This document shows positions 17,324 to 25,104 of a stretch of DNA of 60,952 bases, piece by piece; position 1 is the stretch's first letter, and each line of letters starts with the position of its first letter. Source of the stretch: Alphaproteobacteria bacterium (lineage in GTDB: Bacteria; Pseudomonadota; Alphaproteobacteria; UBA7879; UBA5542); NCBI GenBank assembly GCA_037146715.1, contig JBAWWO010000006.1, positions 1 to 60,952 of the forward strand, in the 5' to 3' direction. The position numbers and the translations under genes are program-made. The notes under the pieces are model-generated. The model was not told the origin of the DNA and ran no database searches. It saw only the letters and a program-made list of their open reading frames with translations.

Positions 17324-18910
17324 ATGAGTATGTTCAAATCTGTAGCTGCCGTAGGAAGTTTGACTTTTGTCAGTCGCATTTTTGGATATATCCGAGATGT
17401 ATTGATTGGATCCATATTTGGCGACAGTGGTATTTCGGATGTTTTCTTTCAGGCTTTTCGCCTTCCTAACATTTTTCGAAGCCTGTTTGCGGAAGGCGCC
17501 CTTAATTCAGCCTTTGTTCCTATTTTTTCACGCATTCATCATCAAGAAGGATCAAAGTCAGCCTTAGATTTTGCGCGGGACGTTTTTACTTTTCTGGCCA
17601 TTCTGTTAACCATCTTAATTGTGATTTTTGAAGTGTTTATGCCCACAGTCATCGGTGTATTAGCCCCAGGATTTAAATCGAACCCAGAAAAATTCCAGAT
17701 GGCCATTGAATTCGGTCACATTGTTTTTCCTTATATTTTATTCATTTCTTTGTCCGCCCTGTGTGCGGGTATTTTAAATTCCTTAAATCAGTTTGCGGCT
17801 GCAACTGCTGCCCCGATTTTGCTGAATCTTTTCTGCATCTTTGCTCTTATGTTCTTTGCTGCCCATCAAGACACCGCGGGATATGCCCTAAGCTGGGGTT
17901 GTATGTTCGCTGGAATCGCCCAGCTTGCCTGGGTTATGATAGCTTGTCGGCGTATCAACATGCCGCTAAAACTTAGAAAAATTGAATTCACCCCTCAACT
18001 CAAAACCCTTTTAAAGAAAATGGGACCAGGCATTGCAAGTTCAGGAGTTTATCAAATCAACCTAGTCGTTTCTACCATGATTGCATCCTATGTGCCCCTG
18101 GCTGTTTCTTACTTGGCCTGGGCTGATCGCATCAATCAATTTCCCCTGAGCATTATCGGCATTGCCATTGGAACTGTGTTGCTTCCCTTGCTAACTCGAC
18201 AACTAGCCTCAGGCAAACATGAACGAGCTTCCCACGTCCAAAATAGAGTTTTGCAGTTTAGCTTTTCTTTAACACTCCCCGCCGCCATTGCCTTTTACAC
18301 CATTTCCCTGCCCATTGTGATCACCCTATTTCAGCACGGACATTTCACAGCAGCCATGTCAAAGGAAGTTGCCTGCGTTCTATCCATTTACTCCCTATGC
18401 CTACCATCCAACGTGATGGTCAAAATTTTTGCTACAAGCTTTTTTTCTCGTGGCAATACAGAGACGCCTATGAAAGTTGCCCTAATTTCCATTGGAACAA
18501 ATCTGGTATTCACCCTTATTCTATTCCAATTTTTCAGCTATTACGGCATTGCCTGGGCAGCTGTTATTTCCTCCTGGACAAATAGTTTAAGTCTAGGGTT
18601 TTTGTTGCACAAAAAAGGTTTTTTCACCCCTGACCAAGGTCTTAGGAAAAAATTACCCCGTATTGTACTGGCGGCTTTCATGATGGGAGGATTTTTGCAT
18701 TTTATCACATCCTATGTGGTGCCTTATTTGGGACGCAGCATTCTGGTTGATTTCTTGTTGCTTGTTGCCCTAATGATAACGGGATTTTCTATTTATCTTT
18801 TTTTGGTTGTGATGTTCAAGGGTTTCGTTTATCAAGAATTTAAAAAGGAACTGAAAGATAGTTCAGACGAACAACTTATTGATGAACTCATAAAAGTAGA
18901 ACTAAAATGA
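17324..18910 (+). CDS. murJ: Lipid II flippase MurJ (MviN)
   Basis: MurJ moves lipid II across the inner membrane for peptidoglycan synthesis. The N-terminus carries the family signature (SRIFGYIRDVLIGSIFGDSG, residues about 15-34), then FRLPNIFRSLFAEGALNSAF with the functionally important arginines. About 14 hydrophobic segments follow. The length (528) is normal. The ribosome site is GGGGAGAAG about 17 bases upstream, with a second ATG two codons in. Its stop overlaps the trpS start as ATGA. The murJ-trpS order is common in Alphaproteobacteria. Confidence 0.95.
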   Translation: MSMFKSVAAVGSLTFVSRIFGYIRDVLIGSIFGDSGISDVFFQAFRLPNIFRSLFAEGALNSAFVPIFSRIHHQEGSKSALDFARDVFTFLAILLTILIVIFEVFMPTVIGVLAPGFKSNPEKFQMAIEFGHIVFPYILFISLSALCAGILNSLNQFAAATAAPILLNLFCIFALMFFAAHQDTAGYALSWGCMFAGIAQLAWVMIACRRINMPLKLRKIEFTPQLKTLLKKMGPGIASSGVYQINLVVSTMIASYVPLAVSYLAWADRINQFPLSIIGIAIGTVLLPLLTRQLASGKHERASHVQNRVLQFSFSLTLPAAIAFYTISLPIVITLFQHGHFTAAMSKEVACVLSIYSLCLPSNVMVKIFATSFFSRGNTETPMKVALISIGTNLVFTLILFQFFSYYGIAWAAVISSWTNSLSLGFLLHKKGFFTPDQGLRKKLPRIVLAAFMMGGFLHFITSYVVPYLGRSILVDFLLLVALMITGFSIYLFLVVMFKGFVYQEFKKELKDSSDEQLIDELIKVELK

Positions 18911-19902
18911 AAAGAATAATTTCTGGCATTCAACCCACAGGCAACATCCATTTAGGCAACTATTTGGGAGCTCTTAGAAACTGGGTCAACCTGCAGCATA
19001 TGGTTGAATCCTATTTCTTTGTTGTAGACCTGCATGCCATTACAATTCACCAAGACCCGGTCCTATTAAAAAAGCACAATCTGCAGGTGGCAGCCCTTTA
19101 TATCGCCGCGGGTATTGACCCAACAAAAAGCCCCATTTTTATTCAAAGCGATGTGCCTGCCCACACAGAGGTTATGTGGATTCTATCCTGTCATGCGCCT
19201 CTGGGCTGGCTTAATCGAATGACTCAATACAAGGACAAAACCAGCACAGACAAAGAGCGTGAGAAGCTAGGACTTTTCGCCTATCCTGTTCTAATGGCCG
19301 CTGATATTCTGTTGTATCAGGTGTCCCATGTGCCCACGGGAGAAGACCAAAAGCAACATCTGGAATTAACCCGCGATTTGGCCCTATCTTTTAATCAGAA
19401 ATATGGCGTGAATGTATTTACAGTGCCAGAACCCCACATTATCGGCGCGGCCACTCGCGTGATGAGTTTGAAGGATGGCACGAAAAAGATGAGCAAATCT
19501 GATCCGGCTGAAGGATCTCGCTTAAATCTTTTGGATGATGACGACACAATTCGATCTAAACTCAAGAAAGCAAAAACCGATTCCCTCCCCTTCCCCATGG
19601 ACAAGGACGAACTTCAGGGGCGGCCAGACATTGCAAATTTGCTAACAATCTATTCTGCCTTGACTGAGCTTCCTTTTGAAAAAATATTTCAAGAGTTTGG
19701 GGGCAGAAATTTCTCTCCCTTTAAGGAAAAATTGGCAGATATTTGTATTGCTGAGCTTTCCCCCATTCGGCATAAGTATGAAAAGTTAATGGAAAACCCA
19801 GATTATTTGAAGGGGATTTTGAAAGAGGGCGCGCAAAAAGCCTCAACCATTGCAGAAAAAACTCTTCAAAAAACGAAAGAGACCCTGGGCTTAGGCGTTT
19901 AG
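18907..19902 (+). CDS. trpS: Tryptophanyl-tRNA synthetase
   Basis: A class I synthetase that charges tRNA-Trp. The HIGH-type motif is GNIHLGNY (residues about 12-19, in SGIQPTGNIHLGNYLGAL) and the KMSKS motif is at about 194-198 (TKKMSKSDPA). The conserved YPVLMAADILLYQ and VPTGEDQKQHLELTRD blocks are present. The length (331) is normal. It is translationally coupled to murJ through ATGA. Confidence 0.97.
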   Translation: MKRIISGIQPTGNIHLGNYLGALRNWVNLQHMVESYFFVVDLHAITIHQDPVLLKKHNLQVAALYIAAGIDPTKSPIFIQSDVPAHTEVMWILSCHAPLGWLNRMTQYKDKTSTDKEREKLGLFAYPVLMAADILLYQVSHVPTGEDQKQHLELTRDLALSFNQKYGVNVFTVPEPHIIGAATRVMSLKDGTKKMSKSDPAEGSRLNLLDDDDTIRSKLKKAKTDSLPFPMDKDELQGRPDIANLLTIYSALTELPFEKIFQEFGGRNFSPFKEKLADICIAELSPIRHKYEKLMENPDYLKGILKEGAQKASTIAEKTLQKTKETLGLGV

Positions 19903-19965
19903 GCTTGACCACTCCAAAAGTCTTACCTATAGTAAATGGATAAGATATAAACTCAGGAGGATATT

Positions 19966-20721
19966 ATGACAACACAGCCATCACTTTTAACAACATTGAA
20001 GGAAACGTTTTCTTTCACATTTACCCTTAAACATTTCAAAGAACTTGTTAAAATCAGTTTGCTACCTATTGCTATTTTAATAGGTATTGAATTCTTTAAT
20101 ATTTATGAAAACATTGCCCTTGAGCCCAAATGGATGGCCCTTTTGATGGTAGCCATTGGCTCTCTGGTTCAAGCTTTTTGGGCGCCTAAGTGGATTCAGT
20201 ACTGTCATGCTCCTAACACCCATGTAAAACTTTTTGAAGTATCGAAAGATAACTTGGAATTCTTTGGATATCGCTTTTTAATTGGGGCCTTTGTTTTATT
20301 GTGGGCTATTCTGTTTTCCCCTGTTATGCAGGTTTTGGAATTTACAGCCACCTTGGTCGACCACAATCCCTTTGTAAAATACTCACTTAAAACCATTGTT
20401 ATTTTATTGGGTCTGACCTTAATAATTGTTCTTTATGCTCGATACTCTTTCAAGTTTGTGGCCATCAGTTTGTCTAAAAAAATGTCCTTAAATTCCGCTT
20501 GGAAACATACGGCACCTTTTGCTTTACAGCTTTATCTAATTCAGATTTTAAGCGAAACAAAGTTGGGTTATAGCTTAGGATACTTTGGATTTTTTGAATC
20601 CTTCCTGGCTGGACATGGAATGTTTTGGTTGCAACTGTTTACTCTTGCCTTTTCTGGCATAGTCAGTGCCCTTTATTTCTGTGCTGTAACAAAGCTTTAC
20701 AAGCACTCATCTCATAAATAG
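19966..20721 (+). CDS. Multi-spanning membrane protein of unknown function, 251 aa
   Basis: About six hydrophobic segments span the protein (around residues 28-45, 58-75, 100-120, 140-160, 185-205 and 220-240). No family motif is recognised. An amphipathic N-terminus (TFSFTFTLKHFKELVK) and a basic C-terminal tail suggest an inner-membrane protein with cytoplasmic ends. The start is well supported by CAGGAGG 8-14 bases upstream. It is followed closely by the binding protein and carrier genes on the same strand, so it may belong with them. Confidence 0.75.
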   Translation: MTTQPSLLTTLKETFSFTFTLKHFKELVKISLLPIAILIGIEFFNIYENIALEPKWMALLMVAIGSLVQAFWAPKWIQYCHAPNTHVKLFEVSKDNLEFFGYRFLIGAFVLLWAILFSPVMQVLEFTATLVDHNPFVKYSLKTIVILLGLTLIIVLYARYSFKFVAISLSKKMSLNSAWKHTAPFALQLYLIQILSETKLGYSLGYFGFFESFLAGHGMFWLQLFTLAFSGIVSALYFCAVTKLYKHSSHK

Positions 20722-20733
20722 CCCACGCAAACC

Positions 20734-21558
20734 ATGTGGAAATTTATTGGCTTTCTCTGTGTTTTTATTAGTTTTTTCCAAACCTATGGAAACACAGAGA
20801 AGTCAAAAATTTCTGAAATTAAGAAAAAAGGCTACTTAACTGTCGCCATGTTGGGGGAAGATTGCCTTCCCTATGTTTTTAAAAAGAAAAACGGAGATAT
20901 AGACGGCATCGATGTTAAGTTAGCCCGTTTACTGGCAGAAGCCTTAGATGTTTCCATAAAATTTGACAGAACTGCAAAAACTTTTGATGATATTGTTGAT
21001 GTTGTTTCACAGGGAAAAGCAGATATAGGTTTATCTGGCCTTAGCATTACAACAAAGCGGGCAGAAAAAGTAAGCTACTCTAATCCTTATGTTACCCTTA
21101 GAAAAGCTTTTCTATTAAGCCGAGAAGCCTTTTTAAAAAAAAGAAAAAAACCAGACGACAGTTTGCAGGATTTTTTTTCTAATGGAAACAAGATAGGGGT
21201 CATGAAAGGCAACGCCTATGAATTTTATGCACGCACCATGTTCCCAGAAGCAGTTTTAGTTTTTTATGACAATAAAGACATTGATACGCTTGCTGTAACA
21301 GACCTGGAAAAAGGAAAAACAGATGCTCTTTTCCGTGACGCCTTTGAAGTTCAAAAACTGATCAAAACAAGATATCATGGCGTTTTAAACTACATGGCAA
21401 TTTCTCTTGAAGATACTTTTGATCCTTTTGGAATTATTGTGCCACAAAATACCCCTGACCTTTTAAATTGGATCAACATTTTTCTACAAGTACAGAACAT
21501 TTCCTACACTGTAGATGACTTAATGAAAATTTTTGATCAACAAAAAAATATGAGATAA
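20734..21558 (+). CDS. Periplasmic amino-acid-type solute-binding protein (SBP family 3)
   Basis: After a signal peptide (MWKFIGFLCVFISFFQTYGN) comes a type II binding-protein fold: KISEIKKKGYLTVAM, the ligand-binding region GDIDGIDVKLARLLAEALD (about residues 60-80), DIGLSGLSITTKRAEKVSYSNPYV (in two pieces, near 105-128) and GVMKGNAYEFYARTMFP. Such proteins normally serve ABC importers of polar amino acids. Here the next gene, 2 bases downstream, is a secondary carrier of the SDF fold, and no ABC components are visible. The ligand cannot be read from the sequence; the conserved Arg of the amino-acid carboxylate site is probably the one in ITTKRAEKV. Confidence 0.88.
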   Translation: MWKFIGFLCVFISFFQTYGNTEKSKISEIKKKGYLTVAMLGEDCLPYVFKKKNGDIDGIDVKLARLLAEALDVSIKFDRTAKTFDDIVDVVSQGKADIGLSGLSITTKRAEKVSYSNPYVTLRKAFLLSREAFLKKRKKPDDSLQDFFSNGNKIGVMKGNAYEFYARTMFPEAVLVFYDNKDIDTLAVTDLEKGKTDALFRDAFEVQKLIKTRYHGVLNYMAISLEDTFDPFGIIVPQNTPDLLNWINIFLQVQNISYTVDDLMKIFDQQKNMR

Positions 21559-21560
21559 TT

Positions 21561-22808
21561 ATGTTTGAAATGTTTTCAAAAAAAATCTTACTTAGCAATA
21601 TTCTGTATCTTATTGCCTTTTTTGGTGGCGCTTTTGTTGGGGCTAGATTTTCTGAAGTTGCCCCTTATATGGAAAATTTTTCAAATCTTCTGCAAAATCT
21701 ATTTCAAATGTGCGTTTTGCCTATTATCGTTTGTTCTATTACCGTAGGGGTTTATACCCTTGTCAATAGCGGACAAAAGATTCAACTTCACCGCCTTATG
21801 GGGGTTATTCTATTAATTTGTTTTGTGATCTGCTCTGTTGGTATGGGAATTGGCTTCATAGGACACCCCGGATTTGAAATTGATCTGTTTTCAAATCCTG
21901 AAATTGCCAGCACTATTACAAAAGCATCCATTATGAAAAAACATGTTTGGGAGGCAATTGAACAGGCCTCTCCCAATAGCTTTATAGATCTGCTTAAAAA
22001 ATCTATTCCAGAAAATGTTTTCTTTTCCTTGGCTGAAAATAAGGTTCTTCAGGTCATCGTATTTTCAATCATTTTTGGTCTTAGCTTATCAAAGGTTAAA
22101 GGCAGAGAAGTTGTGACTGAGAACTTTTCAGTTCTTTATGAAGCCTTTAAGAAAATATTTAGCTGGGTTTTGTTGCTTTTGCCGTTGTCTATTTTTTGTT
22201 CTGCTGCGGCCGCTATTTCCAAAATTGGACTGCCTTTGTTCATCAAACTATTCCCTTTCTTGAAATATCTATTTTTGTGCATTTTTATTATTTTCACACT
22301 TAATCTTTTAGCCTTAAAATACATGCATAAGACAAGCTTCTACAAACTGTTAAAAGATTTAAAATTAAGTCTTGTTGTGGGGTTTGTAAGCTCCCCCCTC
22401 GCAGCAACTTTGCCCGTGACAGATTTTTTGAAAAAGTATAAATCCTCGGGGCAAGTGATGCATACTCTGACCCCCATTTTTTTGTTTATGGGAACCTTTG
22501 GGAATGTCTTATACTTCGTTTTTACCAGTATGGTTATTACTCAGATTTATGGACATAATTTTGGAGTTGTAGAAAGTCTATTTCTAGACCTGTTTTCTAT
22601 TATTGCCGCTATTTCCAGCATTGGTGTTGAATTAGACCCCAGCGTATTTTTGGAATCGGTTTTAAGTCAATTAGGCGTACCTTTAGGATCTATTGTTGTT
22701 TTATTAACTAATCTAAGCTTTATTGTTATTCCTTTTTTAAATATTCTAAGCACCCAAACAACCATCGTTCTGCTTTCTTGGTTTACGAAAGAGCAGAAAC
22801 ACAGTTAA
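21561..22808 (+). CDS. Divergent dicarboxylate/amino acid:cation symporter (SDF/DAACS family)
   Basis: The topology matches the GltP/DctA family: an N-terminal GxxxGARF segment, LFQMCVLPIIVCSITVGV for TM2, and the HP1 serine motif as FVSSPLAATLPVT (near residue 275). The core site is altered. The TM7 NMDGT motif is replaced by a GTFGNVLY segment, HP2 reads AAISSIGVELDP instead of SIGxAGVPGxG, and TM8 (TNLSFIVIPFLNILSTQ) has none of the conserved Asp/Arg residues of the substrate site. It may move a different substrate or use a different coupling ion. It lies 2 bases after the binding-protein gene. Confidence 0.82.
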   Translation: MFEMFSKKILLSNILYLIAFFGGAFVGARFSEVAPYMENFSNLLQNLFQMCVLPIIVCSITVGVYTLVNSGQKIQLHRLMGVILLICFVICSVGMGIGFIGHPGFEIDLFSNPEIASTITKASIMKKHVWEAIEQASPNSFIDLLKKSIPENVFFSLAENKVLQVIVFSIIFGLSLSKVKGREVVTENFSVLYEAFKKIFSWVLLLLPLSIFCSAAAAISKIGLPLFIKLFPFLKYLFLCIFIIFTLNLLALKYMHKTSFYKLLKDLKLSLVVGFVSSPLAATLPVTDFLKKYKSSGQVMHTLTPIFLFMGTFGNVLYFVFTSMVITQIYGHNFGVVESLFLDLFSIIAAISSIGVELDPSVFLESVLSQLGVPLGSIVVLLTNLSFIVIPFLNILSTQTTIVLLSWFTKEQKHS

Positions 22809-22813
22809 ACTAC

Positions 22814-23593
22814 TTAAACTTCTAAGTCCAACATATGCACAAGATGTTTGCCTAATAGGATACGTTTCTGCTCATATTCAGATAAATCGGCAATAATGGG
22901 TTTTAGATACGTATCGTTACCATCTAATAATGCCGGATCATATTCCCAATGTACTCCACTTAAAATTACTTTCCCTTTGCCGTAATTAATCTGAACAATA
23001 GCAGCTGCTGGTTTTTGGTTGTCAGAAACATCATAATCTGCAATCACATTGACGTCCGAATACTCTTGTGCATTGACGAAATAACCCCCGCCATTGTAAT
23101 ACACTTTCAAGAAATTTAAGGAGTTCAATATAGGGGTGTGGATACTGGCTGCGCAAGCTCCACTGTAAGAATTATATTCATATGGTTTTAATAAGGGGCC
23201 TTTTACTGTGTCCGGAAAAAAGATAAGTTTTCGTTCACCCAATACCTCTAAATCTGTATCTTTGGCAAAATCTACATTTTTCCCACTGTAGTAAGATCCT
23301 GCGCAAATTCCTAAGAACGCCCCTCCCTCAAAAACATACTTCTTAAGAAGATCATTCCCATAGGGGCTTAGTTCTTTAACGTAGGAAAGATCTGCGCCCC
23401 CAGGCAGCACAAAAAGAGCTGCATCCCTGACCCATAATCCCTGAATAACTTCTTTTGGCCCAATATTTTGAATACTATATTTTGTATGTAAGATTTTCTT
23501 GAGTGTTTGAGCCGTATGCTCCACAGATTCCGAACATACCCCGGGTCCATTATAGATATACACTACAGTCTTTGATGAGGAACTTTCGGTCAT
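22814..23593 (-). CDS. Biotin-protein-ligase N-domain-like (BPL_N) glutamine-amidotransferase-fold protein
   Basis: The protein resembles the N-terminal domain of eukaryotic biotin:apoprotein ligases: VYIYNGPGVCSESVEHT, LFVLPGGADLSYVKELSPYG, GGAFLGICAGSYYSGKNVDF and YYNGGGYFVNA. The nucleophile-elbow cysteine of class I amidotransferases is present (GICAGSYY, about residue 97), and a late GVHWEY histidine may complete a dyad. The C-terminal ligase domain is missing, as in other bacterial stand-alone forms. The catalytic activity of this domain is not established. It is divergent from tRNA-Gln and bioY, suggesting a link to biotin supply. Confidence 0.82.
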   Translation of the reverse strand: MTESSSSKTVVYIYNGPGVCSESVEHTAQTLKKILHTKYSIQNIGPKEVIQGLWVRDAALFVLPGGADLSYVKELSPYGNDLLKKYVFEGGAFLGICAGSYYSGKNVDFAKDTDLEVLGERKLIFFPDTVKGPLLKPYEYNSYSGACAASIHTPILNSLNFLKVYYNGGGYFVNAQEYSDVNVIADYDVSDNQKPAAAIVQINYGKGKVILSGVHWEYDPALLDGNDTYLKPIIADLSEYEQKRILLGKHLVHMLDLEV

Positions 23594-23819
23594 TTTACCA
23601 TTTTTAAAAATTAACAGCTAGCTTGCGAATAGATAAAAAACGTCTTACCTTATCCACACTATATAGCGTGCCACCATGCTTGTGTCAAAAAGCTGGATCG
23701 CCCCGCCCCTATGGGACTAGCGAAGACGGTTAATTGCACCCGGACAATAACATATCTTTACAAAACTCTGCAGTTCCACAAAAAAACCCTATACATCTAG
23801 GGCAAAAAAAAGAACCTAT

Positions 23820-23848
23820 TTGACTAATCCTTCAAAGTTGACTATTTT
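23820..23848 (+). promoter_or_regulatory. Possible promoter for tRNA-Gln(CUG)-bioY
   Basis: TTGACT (23820-23825), a 17-base spacer and TATTTT (23843-23848) lie about 24 bases before the tRNA. A second TTGACT at 23838 has no well-spaced -10. Confidence 0.3.
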
Positions 23849-23871
23849 GCAAGCATTATAGACCTGTGAAT

Positions 23872-23945
23872 TGGGGGATAGTTTAGCGGTAGAACTCTCG
23901 ACTCTGACTCGAGCAACCAAGGTTCGAATCCTTGTCCCCCAGCCA
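23872..23945 (+). tRNA. tRNA-Gln (anticodon CUG)
   Basis: The acceptor stem TGGGGGA pairs with TCCCCCA, followed by discriminator G and an encoded CCA. The D arm is AGTTTAGCGGTAGAACT. The anticodon stem CTCGA/TCGAG encloses loop CTCTGAC (anticodon CTG), and the T arm is AAGGTTCGAATCCTT. The gene is 74 bases with CCA and ends 20 bases before bioY. With GatCAB in the window, it is probably charged first with glutamate and then amidated. Confidence 0.95.
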
Positions 23946-23965
23946 TACAACAGAAAGGAAACATT

Positions 23966-24535
23966 ATGTACGCTGTTTTAAGAAATTCATTGTTGACCGA
24001 TTCAAAATCTTTTTATGCTGCAAAAATCTTGCTAGGTAGCTTTTTTATTGCCCTGTGCGCCCAAATATCCGTCCCCTTTTACCCTGTACCTATGGTTTTA
24101 TCCGTAGATGCTGTTTTGATAATTGGCTTGTTCTGCAGTCCTCGTGTTGCTTTTGGGGCAACAGCTACTTATCTGATTGAAGCCCTTATGGGATTACCCG
24201 TTCTACAAGGATTTAGTGGGGGACCTGTTACGTTTGGTCCTACAGGCGGATACATTATAGGCTTTATCGCCATGGCGACGATCATCAGCCTTTTGACACA
24301 CGGCAAATCTGGATTAATACGAAAATTGTTTGCATGTTTGGTAGGAACAATTGCTCTATACGCTTTAGGACTTGCCTGGCTCTCACAATTTACTGGTTTT
24401 GAGAAAGCTTTAGAGCTGGGTCTATACCCCTTTGCCCTAAAAGCCGCCCTGTCGATTATTGGCAGCGTTTTCGCAACAGAATTAATGCAAAACTTGAAAA
24501 ACAGATGGAACAAAACCCATGGCAATGGAATCTAA
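23966..24535 (+). CDS. bioY: Biotin transporter BioY
   Basis: BioY is the substrate-specific membrane subunit of biotin uptake, working alone or with an ECF energising module. The typical ISVPFYPVPMVL segment (near residue 35), YLIEALMGLPVLQGFSGG and FGPTGGYIIGF blocks are present, with about six transmembrane segments. The length (189) is normal. The ribosome site AGAAAGGA precedes the ATG. No bioM or bioN lies nearby. The organism therefore likely imports biotin. The bolA start overlaps the end of this gene. Confidence 0.94.
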   Translation: MYAVLRNSLLTDSKSFYAAKILLGSFFIALCAQISVPFYPVPMVLSVDAVLIIGLFCSPRVAFGATATYLIEALMGLPVLQGFSGGPVTFGPTGGYIIGFIAMATIISLLTHGKSGLIRKLFACLVGTIALYALGLAWLSQFTGFEKALELGLYPFALKAALSIIGSVFATELMQNLKNRWNKTHGNGI

Positions 24536-24749
24536 AGACATTCTGTTGTTATTGGAAAAAGCTTTTTCAGATGCAGAAATAACACTGAAAGACTTAAAGG
24601 GTGATCAAGATCACTACTTACTTCAGATAAAATCTGCTTCTTTTCAGGGCAAAAACCGTGTACAACAACATCAGCTTGTTTACGCCGCTTTGAAAGACAA
24701 AATTGGAACGGACTTACATGCCCTTGCATTGCAAACAGAACCAAAGTAG
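24519..24749 (+). CDS. bolA: BolA family protein
   Basis: A small (76-residue) BolA-type protein. It has a K-homology-like fold, with the family pattern in NRVQQHQLVYAALKDKIGTDLHALALQT at the C-terminus (given as its blocks VQQHQLVYAAL and LHALALQT). The conserved His is present. BolA proteins bind monothiol glutaredoxins and share [2Fe-2S] clusters; the next gene is such a glutaredoxin, 9 bases downstream. The start overlaps bioY by 17 bases; an alternative ATG lies two codons later. Confidence 0.9.
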   Translation: MAMESKDILLLLEKAFSDAEITLKDLKGDQDHYLLQIKSASFQGKNRVQQHQLVYAALKDKIGTDLHALALQTEPK

Positions 24750-24758
24750 AATTAAAAG

Positions 24759-25088
24759 ATGACAAAAAACCCTATTTTTGAACAGATTCAAGAAATTATA
24801 CAAGAGACCCCTGTAGTTCTTTTTATGAAGGGAACTGCCGCTATGCCTATGTGCGGGTTTTCTTCAGCCGTTGTGCAGATTCTGAAAAACTTGGATATTT
24901 CTTTTAAGGATGTGAATGTGCTATCTGACACTGCCTTGCGTCAGGCCATTAAAGACTTCACCAATTGGCCAACTATTCCCCAACTTTACATAGATAAAGA
25001 GTTTGTGGGAGGCTGTGACATTGTACGCGAAATGTTCCAGTCAGGCGAATTGCAAGAACTGCTCAAAACAAAGAAAATTTTAAACTAA
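24759..25088 (+). CDS. grxD: Monothiol glutaredoxin (Grx4 type)
   Basis: This iron-sulfur cluster carrier has the monothiol active site CGFS (about residues 28-31, in MPMCGFSSAVV). The preceding VVLFMKGTA and the later WPTIPQLYIDKEFVGGCDIVREM glutathione-binding blocks are canonical. The length (109) is normal. The pairing with bolA upstream supports a joint role in iron-sulfur cluster trafficking. Confidence 0.96.
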   Translation: MTKNPIFEQIQEIIQETPVVLFMKGTAAMPMCGFSSAVVQILKNLDISFKDVNVLSDTALRQAIKDFTNWPTIPQLYIDKEFVGGCDIVREMFQSGELQELLKTKKILN

Positions 25089-25104
25089 TCGGACTATAGA
25101 AATC

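Noticed and set aside
23787..23802. Hairpin CCCTA-TACATC-TAGGG with six T on the leftward strand, considered as a terminator or riboswitch expression platform
   Set aside because: The stem is only 5 bp and no leftward transcript ends there; it lies about 190 bases upstream of the BPL_N-like gene without an identifiable aptamer.
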